From contig CBDEGT010000002.1 in the NCBI GenBank assembly GCA_965237965.1, positions 1,116,001-1,180,000 of the forward strand: 64,000 nucleotides of DNA, given 5' to 3'. Shown piece by piece: positions 1 to 9,721 of this stretch. The stretch comes from UBA2988 sp965237965 (GTDB lineage: Bacteria; Gemmatimonadota; Gemmatimonadetes; Longimicrobiales; Gaopeijiaceae). The position numbers and the translations under genes were made by a program. Under the pieces are notes generated by a model. The model was not told the DNA's origin and did no database searches. It saw only the letters and a list, made by a program, of their open reading frames with translations. How positions within the stretch are numbered: the first letter of the stretch is position 1; every line of letters begins with the position of its first letter.

Positions 1-326
1 AATACCCGCTAGTAAACAGGTACAACTACCCCAACACTTCCACCGCAACAACGGCTGGCCTGGTCCACGGCTTCACCCTGCGTGGTTGGCCTAAGGTGCA
101 ATCGCGGTATCGGGCACTCGGCCCAGCTTCAACAGAGTCAATGCCTTCCCCACCTCCACTGGGGCTGAAAACAGGTAGCCCTGGACCGTATCACATCCCA
201 AGCGTTGCAGGTCGGCCATCTCATCCTCAGTCTCCACCCCTTCCGCCACTGCTTCCAAGCCCATCGTTCTGGCCAGGGAGAGGACGGTCTCTATGACGCC
301 AAGTCCATCGCTGTTCAGTCGCCTAA

Positions 327-1528
327 GAATACTCTGAATAAGTCGGTCCCTGGGACATTAGATTTACGGGGCGGGAGTTCAAGGGCTGAGCGGGACGATC
401 GGGGAGGCGGACGATGGAGCAGGTGACGTTCGCGGATGTGGAGTACGAGGGGAAGAAGCGGCGGACGCGGCGGGAGCTGTTTCTGGAGCGGATGGAGGCG
501 CTGATTCCGTGGGAGCGTCTGGAGGCGCGGATTCGGCCGTTGTATCCGAAGGCGGGGCGGGGGCGGCAGCCGTACCCGTTGGCGGCGATGCTGAGGATTC
601 ACTGCGTGCAGCTGTTCTACAACCTGAGCGACCCGGGGATGGAGGACATGCTGTACGAGATCGAGTCGGTGCGGCGGTTCGCGGGGCTGCGTTTGACGGG
701 TCCGCTGCCGGACGAGACGACGATTCTGAACTTTCGGCACCTGCTGGAGCGGCACAGGCTGGGGCGTGGTTTGTTCGAGGAGATCAACGCGCACCTGGCG
801 GAGCGGGGCTACCGGGTGCGGGCGGGGACGATCGTGGACGCGAGCATCATCGCGGCGCCGTCATCGACGAAGAACCGGGAGGGGGCGCGGGATCCGGAGA
901 TGCATCAGACGAGGAAGGGCAACGAGTGGCACTTCGGGATGAAGGCGCACATCGGGGTGGACGCGGAGACGGGACTGGTGCATGGCGTGCGGGCGACGCC
1001 GGCGAACACGCACGATCTTCGGGAGGCGGGGGCGTTGCTTCACGGCGGCGAGGAGGAGGTGTGGGCGGACGCGGGCTACCGGGGGATCGAGAAGTGGGTG
1101 GACACGGGAGGCCGTCCGGTGCAGTGGCATGTGGCGATGAGACCGGGGCGGCGGCGGCTCCTGGAGCAGGGCGGGGCGCGGTGGCTGCGCGAGCGGGACA
1201 AGGCCTCGGTGCGGGCAAACGTGGAGCACCCGTTCCTGTATGTGAAGCGCCGCTTCGGTTACCGGAAGGTTCGCTACCGCGGGCTGGCCAAGAACATGGA
1301 ACGGATCGCGCTGCTCCTGGGCTTCGCGAACCTGCTTGTGGCGGGCCGCTATTCGACGGCGTGAGCGGCCGGCGCGGGAAACATCCGCCCACGCGGGGCG
1401 CAACGAGGGGATCATCGGCCAGAACATGCCGGTTGGGCGCGTTTTCAGCCCGTCATCGCCCCCAAGACCGCTGAAACCGGCTCCCTCCGTCTCGCACCGC
1501 CCCCAGAAGGGCCTTGCTCAGAGCTTCC
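327..1528 (+). mobile_element. IS5-family element, copy A (1202 bp)
   Basis: The ends are GAATACTCTGAATAAG on the left and, as reverse complement, GGAAGCTCTGAGCAAG on the right. They are flanked by the 4-bp direct repeat CTAA at 323-326 and 1529-1532, a CTAR-type target typical of IS5. It carries one transposase gene. The same 1202-bp element occurs inverted at 19903-21104, which fixes the ends. It interrupts the EAL domain of the surrounding gene. Confidence 0.93.
414..1364 (+). CDS. IS5-family transposase, copy A
   Basis: Full-length 316-residue DDE transposase. The N-terminal IS5 domain includes HCVQLFYNLSDPGMEDMLYE. Catalytic residues lie in TIVDASIIAAPSS (Asp), VWADAGYRG (Asp) and VEHPFLYVKRRFGY (Glu). 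It is nearly identical to the copy at 20067-21017; one visible difference is Asn instead of Lys just before VEHPF (aaacgt versus aaaggt). It starts at ATG 414 inside the element. It is probably an active or recently active enzyme, because the ORF is intact and the target duplication is perfect. Confidence 0.95.
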   Translation: MEQVTFADVEYEGKKRRTRRELFLERMEALIPWERLEARIRPLYPKAGRGRQPYPLAAMLRIHCVQLFYNLSDPGMEDMLYEIESVRRFAGLRLTGPLPDETTILNFRHLLERHRLGRGLFEEINAHLAERGYRVRAGTIVDASIIAAPSSTKNREGARDPEMHQTRKGNEWHFGMKAHIGVDAETGLVHGVRATPANTHDLREAGALLHGGEEEVWADAGYRGIEKWVDTGGRPVQWHVAMRPGRRRLLEQGGARWLRERDKASVRANVEHPFLYVKRRFGYRKVRYRGLAKNMERIALLLGFANLLVAGRYSTA

Positions 1529-3159
1529 CTAACGAAAGCACGGTCGATCTTGATAGTCCGGAAGGGAAGGTCGCGGAGGTGGCCAAGCGTTGAATACTTC
1601 GTGCCAAAGTCGTCCAGGCACAAGTCGATTCCCAGCGCTTGGATCTCCCGTAGAGTATCGTTCAGAGTCGAGGAGCCTTTGAGAAACGTGCTCTCAGTAA
1701 TGTCTAATCGCAACGAAGTCCCTGGCAGGCTGAATTCACTAAGTAACTCCTCAAGCCGAGATGCGAGACCCGGCATGTAGAGCTGCTGGGGAGAAATGTT
1801 CACCGCGATCGCGGGAACGTGCGTGGACTCTTGGCGCCATCCGGCGGCCACTGTACACACTTCGCGCAACACCCAATTCCCGATGGGTACGATGAGGCCT
1901 GACTCCTCAGCCACAGGCAAGAACTCCGCCGGCAGTACGAGTCCCTGATCGGGATGCTGCCAGCGTATGAGCGCCTCGAAACCCGTGAGCTGCCGGGTGT
2001 CAGCAGAGTATACAGGCTGATAGTAGAGGATGAACTCCTTCCGCTCTAGTGCCTCGCGAAGGGCCACCTCCGTCGCCATACGATTCACGACCCGATCACG
2101 CATGGTTTCGTCAAACAGAGCCCATCTCCCGCCGCCTGCCGCTTCGGCGGCGTACATGGCTGTGTCGGCATCTCGGACCATGTCTTCAGCCGATTGATAG
2201 GTATCGTCGCTCACGACGATTCCTATACTAGCGCTTGCGTGCACGGAGTGACCCTGGATGTCAAATGGCTCACCTAGGGCTTCGTGGATTCGTGCCGCCA
2301 CTGTCCCCGCCTCTTCTTCCCCCGGCAGGTCGATGGCGAGAACCGCAAACTCATCTCCGCCCAGGCGAGCTACGATGTCTTCCGGGCGGACCGCCTGCAC
2401 CAACCGCTCACCGACCAGGATCAGCAGATCGTCGCCCCAGCGGTGACCCATTGAGTCGTTGACGAGCTTGAACCGGTCGAGATCGATGAAGAGAACACCG
2501 AAGCGGTAATCGGGCTTGAAGCGACGGCGACCAAATAGCCGCTTCACCCGATCCAGGAAGAACCTCCGATTGGGAAGCTGCGTGAGGGAGTCGTGCAGAG
2601 CAGCGTGATCAAGACGCTCCTCCGCATTCCTTTGGCTGGTAACGTCGTGGATTATGCTCAGACTAGATGCGCCGGAACCTTCGCCTTCCCGGAGGTCAAT
2701 CATTGTGAACAGCACCGGGATGTCCGATCCGTCGCTGCGGCGAAGCCGGAGCTCCATGTCGCGCACTGACCCCTTCCGGTCCAGGCCGTCTTCTAGCCGT
2801 AGCCAGTCGAGGCGATCGGCAAACAGCTGTCCGATCTTCAGCCCCAGGAGATTCTCGCGCGTCATGTCCAAGAGCCGGAGCATCGCCGGGTTGGCGTCTA
2901 CCACATGACCCTCGGTTCCGACCGTACAGACAGCATCGTGGGAAGCCTCGAAGAGCGCTCGGTAAGCTAGCGCTGCCGGCATCGTGGGGTCGGCTCCGGC
3001 ATCGGAAGGGTGCACCTCTTTCACGTGATGCGCCCCATAGAGCACCAGGTGCTCTCGCTGCACCACCACCCAGTGCCCAATCCTGGCTGGTGGTAGGCGC
3101 GGCCTTCGAAGGGGACGCTCAGGCGGGTGATCGGGTCGGCCATTACCTACCTAGCGACG

Positions 3160-3338
3160 AGGATTGACCAGGCGCTCAGCACTTCCCGAGCCACGCCATG
3201 ATAGGCATTATGGGGGCGTGGCGTCCACGCGGGATCGGTCTGAAGAGAAGACGAGGAAAGATCGGCGTTCTCCTCCGGGAGTGGGTGCGCTTTCGTTAGC
3301 ACGAGCCAAGACCCCAGTCACCAAGGAGGACAACGCCG
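3160..3338 (+). other. Noncoding leader of the IS110 element, possible bridge RNA region
   Basis: About 180 bases upstream of the IS110 transposase have no convincing gene. A hairpin (GCGTGG-CGT-CCACGC, 3216-3230) is visible. IS110-type elements are known to encode a bridge RNA in the noncoding end before the transposase, so this is the expected place for one. No loops matching donor or target were worked out, and the element ends were not found. Just before it, at 3103-3148 on the minus strand, a reading frame MADPITRLSVPFEGR resembles the start of the local kinase family. Confidence 0.25.
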
Positions 3339-4397
3339 ATGGAGAGGTATGTAGGGCTGGACACGCACCAGTCAAGCTGCACGCTGGCGGTCGTGGGTCC
3401 GAGCGGAAAGCGGCTGGGCTCGCACGTAGTGGAGACGAACGCGCGGGCGCTGATCGAGGTGCTCCACCAGATCCCGCCCAACCGACACCTGTGCCTGGAG
3501 GAGGGAACGCTGGCAGGGTGGCTCTACGAGGTGCTCGAGCCGCACGTGCAGGAGCTCGTCGTGACCGGGATGGGCACGAGGCGGCGGGGTCCGAAGAACG
3601 ACAAGGTGGATGCGTTCTGGCTGGCGGAGCAGATGCGGATCGGAGCGATCGAGACCAAGGTCTACAAGAGCCGGCATCAGTTCCTGCGGCTGGGTCATTT
3701 GGCGAAGGCCTATGGATTCGTCGTGGGCGACGTCGTTCGGGTGAAGAACCGGCTGAAGAGCTTGCTGCGCTCGAGAGGGATCGGATACGGAGCGGGTTCG
3801 AAGGTCTACTCGAAGACCGATCGCGAACAGTGGGTTCAGGAGCTGCCCGAGGTGGCACGGCCAATGGCCCGGCTTCTGTACCACGAGCTCGACGCGCTTG
3901 TAGCCTTGAAAGCGAAGGCCGAGAAGGCTCTGCTGGCGGAGGCGTGCAAGCATCGCGAGTGGCGGCTGCTCAAGACGTGCCCGGGCATGGGTCCGATCCG
4001 CACCGCGGAGCTGTTGCCGGTGGTGGTGACGCCGTACCGGTTCGCGAGCCGGAGCAACTTCTGGGCGTACTGTGGCCTTGGGGTGGTGATGCGGAGCTCG
4101 TCGGACTGGGTGCGGACCCAGACCGGGCAGTGGGTGAAGGCCCCCTTGCTGCAAACGCGGGGTCTGAACCGGAACTTCAACCGCACGCTGAAACGGATCT
4201 TCAAGGGTGCGGCAACCACGGTGATCATGCGCGGTGCCGACGAGCCCCTGTACCGTCACTACCAGCGGCTTCTGGAGGGCGACACAAAGCCGAACCTGGC
4301 CAAGCTCACCATCGCGCGGCAGATCGCCTCGATCGTGCTGGCGCTATGGCGCACCGAAAAGAGGTACGACCCGAAGAAGCTGGAAGCGATGACGTAA
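3339..4397 (+). CDS. IS110-family transposase (DEDD recombinase)
   Basis: Complete 352-residue protein. The N-terminal DEDD (RuvC-like) domain shows YVGLDTHQSS, LCLEEGTL and KNDKVDAFWLAEQ, giving the acidic residues in family order. The C-terminal Transposase_20 domain shows CPGMGPIRTAELLPVV and the serine-containing block RFASRSNFWAYCGLG. The ATG at 3339 is preceded by AAGGAGG, a strong ribosome site. These enzymes act with an element-encoded bridge RNA and do not make ordinary terminal inverted repeats. It lies between the GGDEF gene and a degraded stretch with two 128-bp repeats. Confidence 0.93.
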   Translation: MERYVGLDTHQSSCTLAVVGPSGKRLGSHVVETNARALIEVLHQIPPNRHLCLEEGTLAGWLYEVLEPHVQELVVTGMGTRRRGPKNDKVDAFWLAEQMRIGAIETKVYKSRHQFLRLGHLAKAYGFVVGDVVRVKNRLKSLLRSRGIGYGAGSKVYSKTDREQWVQELPEVARPMARLLYHELDALVALKAKAEKALLAEACKHREWRLLKTCPGMGPIRTAELLPVVVTPYRFASRSNFWAYCGLGVVMRSSSDWVRTQTGQWVKAPLLQTRGLNRNFNRTLKRIFKGAATTVIMRGADEPLYRHYQRLLEGDTKPNLAKLTIARQIASIVLALWRTEKRYDPKKLEAMT

Positions 4398-4494
4398 CCA
4401 GGCCCGGAGTCGACGCGCACAGCGTGAATGGTGCGGCTCACGATGCCGGGTCCGACGAACCGGAGGCAAACCGGTTAGAGGGGAGAGCATCCAT

Positions 4495-4622
4495 AGCCCC
4501 CATGGGCTGGGTCTACAAGCCCGAGTCCCTCATCATAGGCTATGCCCCCCTGGAGAGCCGAACGAAGCAATGGGCCACAGAGTCCCAGATAGAAGGATGG
4601 TTCCCGCCTCCTGGTGGAGAAC
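4495..4622. repeat. 128-bp direct repeat, copy 1
   Basis: It begins AGCCCCCATGGGCTGGGT and ends GGTGGAGAAC, and is repeated without visible change at 4787-4914. It starts about 100 bases after the IS110 transposase stop. Its source is unknown; a duplicated terminal piece of the IS110 element is one possibility. Confidence 0.9.
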
Positions 4623-4786
4623 GTCACGGCTGTAAGAGTCTTCCGGACCGCGATCGGAACCTGACGAGCGAGCCCCTCCCCACCCTGAACGTCGACCAGG
4701 CGATCCAAGTCGCGTGGACGTCGGCGGCCCAACCCATGGGCGGACGGCGTAATGGGGACGTGTCGCTTGACCCCCTGCCCCATAGA

Positions 4787-4914
4787 AGCCCCCATGGGCT
4801 GGGTCTACAAGCCCGAGTCCCTCATCATAGGCTATGCCCCCCTGGAGAGCCGAACGAAGCAATGGGCCACAGAGTCCCAGATAGAAGGATGGTTCCCGCC
4901 TCCTGGTGGAGAAC
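4787..4914. repeat. 128-bp direct repeat, copy 2
   Basis: Same sequence as 4495-4622. Copies are separated by 164 bases in which no gene is recognised. Its right end abuts the cut end of a PPC-domain gene fragment on the minus strand, so the repeat or the event that made it may have truncated that gene. Confidence 0.9.
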
Positions 4915-5133
4915 CGAGAAGCCGAGACAAACTGATCCCGGCGGTCGAGCAGCACAGTCACCCGTATAGCTCGGCTGTGAAACGAAGGGAGATACGCCGA
5001 GCGAGTACGATCCGGTTTCACTTCCGCCAAAGGAGGTCACCCAGATCGTGTAGTCACCGGCCACGAACTGAGGTCCGACCGACCGTTCAGCCAGATGCAC
5101 GTTCGACGGCGAGCGTGGTTCTGTACCTCCCAT
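4915..5133 (-). pseudogene. PPC-domain (pre-peptidase C-terminal) protein fragment
   Basis: The minus-strand frame reads VAGDYTIWVTSFGGSETGSY followed by SLGVSPF, a good match to the end of a bacterial pre-peptidase C-terminal domain of secreted proteins. The frame continues to the edge of the 128-bp repeat (4914) and is lost there. The upstream part is not visible, so this is a shard of an exported protein. It is antisense to the start of the next plus-strand ORF. No catalytic domain remains. Confidence 0.5.
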
Positions 5134-6026
5134 CGGAGATCCGCAACTTGACGGTCACCGAGACCTCGAACTGTGGGTTCAGTACGTTGGACATCCTGTA
5201 TCAGAACGGTCGCTTCACGTACAGGTGCTTCGTAGATATGGCAGGGCCAGTCCAGTTCGAAGATGTAGGGGGAGTTTTGACAAATTACTATAGGAGGGTA
5301 TCTCAGTACCGGCTACTGGGAGTAGAGGACCGTGATGAGCCCGTGTTCGAAGACGAATTCATTCCTGCCTGGCTCGAGCAAGACGGCGAATGGGTGATTC
5401 CCGACGTGGTTGTCGAGTACGATGGCTTACCAGTCAACCCCGTTGAGGTAGGCCTTTCAAATTTCGAAGATGGAGGAGGTGGTGACCGCTGCACCGTTTC
5501 AGGTGCAATGACCCAGGCCGACCGCGCAGTCTACGACGCAAGCCGCTTGGATTGTGGCGTCGGTGGTGGGTTCACGCCCGAGATTGCGTCCTTCGGGAGT
5601 CGATTTGCCGAAGGCTACGTTGACGCGATCATCGGCGGTCTGTCAGCAGTATTCAGCAGTGTTGAACTGGCTGAGGGAGTGGATGCGCCTTTTCCAGTGA
5701 CTAATGCTCCGTATGACTACCAAGTGTCTGTCGAGATTCCAGACGAGTATCGGAACAAGGCGCTGGTCGTTGGAGCGCTCTTCTCCGGGGGACTTCGGCC
5801 CTACCGGTCAGTCTTCCACTCGGCGGTAACGGTGAACATCCATGATGCCAGCGGTGACGTTGTACACAGCTACATGGCACACGGACGCGGCTCTCAAACC
5901 AACTCGGGCTTTGTTGACGCAATAAGAATCAATCTCCTGGTATCGGCAGAGGAGGCGATGACCTTTATGTCGAACGAGGTGGCTGAGGGTGGATCTCGAT
6001 GGATCAGTGACGAGGAGGCGCGGTGA
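5115..6026 (+). CDS. Hypothetical protein, probably lacking its N-terminus
   Basis: An open frame with protein-like composition of about 300 residues (TVTETSNCGFSTLDILYQNG early; AVTVNIHDASGDVVHSYMAH late). I do not recognise the family. The frame is open further upstream through the 128-bp repeat, but that part looks like read-through, and GTG 5115 is only a possible start. There is no signal peptide, although three Cys and the beta-rich look suggest an exported protein whose 5' end has been lost. It ends TGA at 6024-6026. Confidence 0.5.
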   Translation: MVLYLPSEIRNLTVTETSNCGFSTLDILYQNGRFTYRCFVDMAGPVQFEDVGGVLTNYYRRVSQYRLLGVEDRDEPVFEDEFIPAWLEQDGEWVIPDVVVEYDGLPVNPVEVGLSNFEDGGGGDRCTVSGAMTQADRAVYDASRLDCGVGGGFTPEIASFGSRFAEGYVDAIIGGLSAVFSSVELAEGVDAPFPVTNAPYDYQVSVEIPDEYRNKALVVGALFSGGLRPYRSVFHSAVTVNIHDASGDVVHSYMAHGRGSQTNSGFVDAIRINLLVSAEEAMTFMSNEVAEGGSRWISDEEAR

Positions 6027-6169
6027 GTGTGGAGCAACGCCCCAGAGTGTATTGGAATGTGCTGGATTGGACTCAAGCCTCTGTATCCAGGGGTCGGCCA
6101 ACAGGGACCGACGACCCTGCGTCACTACGTGCTCAGAAAGCAGGCCCCGAAACCCCCCATGGGGGCGTA

Positions 6170-6242
6170 TGGAGAGTCCTGAACGCGGCCCTCCAGGGCC
6201 GCTACCGCATCGAGCGCCAGCTCGGCGAAGGCGGGATGGCAG
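6170..6242 (+). pseudogene. Serine/threonine kinase N-terminal shard
   Basis: The frame reads LNAALQGRYRIERQLGEGG then MA before homology stops. This is the start and glycine-rich loop of the same kinase family as the fragments at 15371-15505 and 15613-15963. No other kinase motif follows, and the surrounding 96-residue ORF (6023-6313) is otherwise unrecognisable. Interpreted as a relic. Confidence 0.6.
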
Positions 6243-6503
6243 CGGCGCTGGGCGATCGAGCGACCGAGTTCACGGCGACGCCGCACACGTTACGGAAACA
6301 GAGATGGGCGTGACCAGGCTGGAACTCCTACGCCAGGGCGAGGCGCCCTGAGTGCGATGGCAACCTCAAGCCTGGTACGTAGCCGAACCTGGGATCGATG
6401 TTTTGGGGAGAGCGATTCGCGAAAGCCTTACCACGACCCTTGCGGCCTGTAGTCGGACCCTGATACTCAAAATGGAAGAGTACACCCGAACGAGGCCAGG
6501 AAT

Positions 6504-8252
6504 ATGGTCCGTCCATCTTCGCGCATCAGGCGGCTCGTCAAATACGCCGCGGGCATGATCGTGTTTTCGCTTCTGCCGATAGCACTGAGCGGTCAAGACC
6601 CGGACGGGTGGATATCCGTTCTGGAGCCGAGCGAATGGAGCGGCGAGGTAACGCGGGGCCTTGCGGTCGTTCCCAGGAATTCGATCCGAGTCGGAGGCTC
6701 GGCGTTCCAGCCTGGTGGCGTCAACCGCATCCTCATCATCGGTCGTAGGGCGCAACTCGATCCCCAGTCCAACGGTGAAGTTCGCTTTGTAGGCTACGCA
6801 GATACCGACTCCCTGTCTGGCCGAGTAGAGGTGGTCGCGTATGCGAGTGAGCCACGACCCCCGGTGATACGCGAATACAGGTACGACACGAACGCGGAGT
6901 CCCGCTTCGATCAGCCGGAGGAGGCGTTCGACAGGCGAGGGTTTCAGGGAGAGCGGTATGCGGTCGTGATCGGTATTAGCAACTACGCAGATCCGGCGAT
7001 CACTCCTCTTCGGTATGCGGATGACGACGCTCAAGCATTCTACGACTTCCTGATCTCAGAGTCAGCGGGACTAGGAGGCTTCAAGCCTGAGAATATCAGG
7101 TTGCTGCTCAACGACGAGGCGGACAGTCGGTCGGTGCGGACGGCTCTGCCGACGTTCTTGCGTCTGGTTACAGAGTGAGACGTGGTCGTGATCTACCTCG
7201 CCGGACATGGCTCGCCTGATCCGGATCGCCCCGAGGACTACTACCTGCTCACACATGATTCTGAGGCGGTGAGCTACCCAGGCACCGCAATCTCTATGGA
7301 GGACGTGAATCTGTACGTGAGACAGCTGCGGGCGCGTGACATCATCGTCCTGACAGACGCGTGCCACTCGGCAGCAGTCAGTGGTAATGCGGTCGGCCTC
7401 CGTGGAGGCGAACCTAACGCTATCAATGAGATGTTCTTGGAGCGGATCCAGGCTACGGCTGCTGGTCTTTTCTCATTCACCGCCTCGGAAACGAATCAGT
7501 TCTCGCAAGAGTCTGACCGCTGGGGTGGAGGGCATGGGGTGTTCACATACCAATTGCTTCGAGGATTGGAGGGTGAGGCAGACGGCGACGGTGATGGGAT
7601 TGTTTCGCTTGGCGAGATCGTTGAATTCACTCGATTCGCCGTACAGCGCGACACGAGAGGTGCACAAGTCCCCTTCGTCGGGTCGGGCTCGTTTGATCGA
7701 TCGTGGCCGATGGCGATCACTGATCCACGCGCCGTCACTGACCTTGGGGCTGAAGCGCTACCGTCACAGCTGCCCGTGGCTGAGAGCAGTGAACCTGCTG
7801 TCGAAGCGATGGCCACCGTTGGGCTGATGAGTCCGGTCGGTGTGTTCGCTCATAGCCTGCTTATCCCAGGGTCGGGCCAGTTCCGCACGAAGCGTGGGTG
7901 GCGGGGAGGCCTGGTGCTGGCTGGTTCCGTCGGAGCAGTCGCATACGGGTTGTTCTCCAAAACGGTCACGCGTCAGTGCCGAGAGGCGACCGTCAACGGT
8001 GAATGCATGAGCGGGCAGTTCACGAGCACGGAGACCGAACGGCCAGACCTCGTTGCGAGCCTCGCCGCGGCCGGTGCGCTGACCGTCATCGGAGCTGTCG
8101 ATGCCCTGCTCGGCGCGAAGAGCATGAATCGTGAGCGCGTTGAGGTGGCTGTGACCGAACGTGAAGGTCCAGTACTGGCCCTCTTTCCACCCCACCCTTC
8201 AGGCCCCGTGCGACCTGGCGACTTAAGCCTGCTTGAGCTTCGCTTCCGTTAG
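6504..8252 (+). pseudogene. Secreted caspase-like (peptidase C14) protein interrupted by an in-frame UGA
   Basis: Two ORFs in the same frame, 6504-7178 and 7182-8252, are separated only by a TGA at 7176-7178. The first has an N-terminal hydrophobic segment (residues about 12-29, FSLLPIALSG) and the beginning of the caspase fold (RYAVVIGISNYADP). The second starts DVVVIYLAGHG (catalytic His) and contains VLTDACHSAAVSG (catalytic Cys). It continues to a C-terminal part with a glycine-rich membrane stretch (LIPGSGQFRTKRGWRG). The family normally has Gly where the stop lies, so one GGA-to-TGA change explains it. Joined length would be about 582 residues. Either a nonsense mutation or a base error. 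Confidence 0.85.
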
Positions 8253-8280
8253 GGCCAAAACCTTGCTTCGTTCAAGTGTG

Positions 8281-9186
8281 ATGTTCGCGAGCCGGGAGGG
8301 GGCAGTCATCGTTGCTCTCGCGTGCTTTATGGCGGGCTGTGACTTGGAGACCGTGATCATTACGGACCCAGACATATTAGGCACGATTGAGGGCCAAGTC
8401 ACAGTTGCGGGGAGCGCGGGGCTGTCTGGAGTTAAAGTCCGGTTGTCTGGGGTCTACGTCGACTCGACGGTCACGGATGGGGGCGGGAGCTACTCCTTTC
8501 AACGAGTAGCAGGTGGCGCGTACACGATCAGCGTATCGGGCTTGCCAGCCGAAGCGACCTTCTCAGCACTACAGCAGTCAGTAACCGTGTCGACCAACGG
8601 TGAGAGCGTTACGGTCGACTTCTCTGGCACCGTGGATGCTGGAATCGTTCTGGAGACTGCTACCATGGGTGCGTCGAGCATGGGCGGGGGATATGCGCTC
8701 GGCGGGACCCCTAACGCCATACTCGGCGCCAGATTCAGCGTCACACTGAAAACTCAGATCACTGCAATCGGCGGCCATTTTAATACCTATGGCGGCGGAA
8801 ATCTCTCTAACATCGGAAGCATTTGGGGGGCCGTCATATCGATGCCGGATGTGCTACCCAACATCAACGCGCGGGATATTGAGGCGAATGCGATAGCTAG
8901 TGCCGTGTTCCAAGACGGCAACCCCGCCAGCGGCGATCTTAGGGAAGCAGTAAGCGTCGTGATTGAACCCGGCAACTATGCTCTGCTAATCGGTGGCGGT
9001 GGTTTGTTTAATACCACGGGCTCGGGCGTCATGGCCCATTTGGATCAAGTGGCACTTCCTGGAGCCTCGTTCTTTCAATGGGATGGACGGCCTGGCTATG
9101 ATCGCTGGTGGGATGGGATCGGATCGTTTGTCGGACCAACAGGTACCCCGCGATTCGTAGTGGAGGGATTCCCGTTGCCAAAGTAG
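8281..9186 (+). CDS. Lipoprotein with a carboxypeptidase-regulatory-like beta domain
   Basis: The start is placed at ATG 8281 so that the signal sequence MFASREGAVIVALACFMAGC ends in a lipobox (MAGC). The frame is open from 8233 and overlaps the preceding caspase-like gene by 20 bases. After the Cys, residues about 30-115 (GTIEGQVTVAG, SGVKVRLSG, GSYSFQRVAGGAYTISV) match the SpaA/carboxypeptidase-regulatory-like fold. The C-terminal 180 residues, rich in Gly and Ala, are not recognised. It probably sits on the outer membrane. Close coupling to the caspase-like gene suggests a shared operon. Confidence 0.75.
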   Translation: MFASREGAVIVALACFMAGCDLETVIITDPDILGTIEGQVTVAGSAGLSGVKVRLSGVYVDSTVTDGGGSYSFQRVAGGAYTISVSGLPAEATFSALQQSVTVSTNGESVTVDFSGTVDAGIVLETATMGASSMGGGYALGGTPNAILGARFSVTLKTQITAIGGHFNTYGGGNLSNIGSIWGAVISMPDVLPNINARDIEANAIASAVFQDGNPASGDLREAVSVVIEPGNYALLIGGGGLFNTTGSGVMAHLDQVALPGASFFQWDGRPGYDRWWDGIGSFVGPTGTPRFVVEGFPLPK

Positions 9187-9326
9187 AGCTTCCGCGTCTC
9201 TATGGCTCTCCCCCAGTTCGCTCAGATCCTCGATTCCCCTCTGGCTTCCTCCCATACGATGTCGCTTCTGACGACCAACATTTTCCGATGACCCGCCCGG
9301 TTGGGGGGCGATGAAGGTGCTGAGGG

Positions 9327-9389
9327 ATCCATCGCCATATCCTCGTCCAGAACTTCTTCGAGGAGCTGAAGCGGCTGGTGCCGAATTAG
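9327..9389 (+). pseudogene. Kinase C-terminal shard
   Basis: After a TGA the frame reads HILVQNFFEELKRLVPN and stops at TAG 9387-9389. The same ending occurs at 28009-28133 (NWFEELKRLEPN) and on the minus strand at 31557-31584. Endings like this are typical of the WD40-like C-terminal half of Gemmatimonadota serine/threonine kinases. Nothing of the kinase precedes it. Confidence 0.5.
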
Positions 9390-9721
9390 GCATAGCGATG
9401 ATGAGTCCCCGATGGGTCTGATCGACTGGTCCGGCACGCCTTCCTTTGCGCCAAGCCGCCGCATCCGAGTGAGGATCGGTTGCGAGTACCCTGGCACGCC
9501 CCTGGAGCCGACATCGGTCGAGTTCCAGCCTGCCGCGTCTCTCGGAAGCACGCCAGCGGCTGTTCACGCCGCGATATTGACGATGCTCGTGACCAGTGAG
9601 GAGTTCGGGCTGCCTGCGGTCGGCGAGAAGACACCGTTTCCGTTCGCAAGCGAGACCCTGCGGAGTATCGTGGTTCGGTAGGAGCGCAGGGTCGAGAGCC
9701 GGGACAGCGAGCCTTTGTGAG
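9390..9721. other. No recognisable intact gene; gene relic
   Basis: An 89-residue plus frame (9412-9681) has no recognised domain. Its stretch LVTSEEFGLPA at about 9590-9622 resembles VTSKELGLPA at about 27770-27800, where it stands just before a PAS relic. The same kinase tail also occurs near both places. These look like paired remnants of an older duplicated locus. Confidence 0.4.

Larger units (their letters stand above)
91..3069 (-). pseudogene. PAS-GGDEF-EAL cyclic-di-GMP protein split by IS5
   Basis: Cytoplasmic c-di-GMP turnover protein. The main part (3069 down to 1533) has a PAS domain (about residues 30-150), a GGDEF domain with intact RLGGDEF, and an EAL domain with FEALIRW and a DFGTKYS motif. 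The reading frame is broken after IDRAFVR by an IS5 element. The rest of the EAL domain lies beyond the element at 326-91 and contains AEGVETEDEM and QGYLFSAP, ending in TAG at 91-93. Deleting the element and one CTAA copy restores one continuous frame (IDRAFVRRLNSDGLG). As it stands the gene reads into the IS and stops at 1453, losing the last quarter of the EAL domain, so phosphodiesterase activity is probably lost while cyclase activity may remain. The true start may be a later Met (MPAALAY). Confidence 0.9.

Noticed and set aside
7176..7178. Selenocysteine codon in the caspase-like gene
   Set aside because: The family has Gly at this site, not a catalytic Cys, and no SECIS-like hairpin is evident right after the UGA.
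9412..9681. 89-residue ORF as a real gene
   Set aside because: No ribosome site or recognised domain; it shares a short motif with another relic region and looks like decayed sequence.
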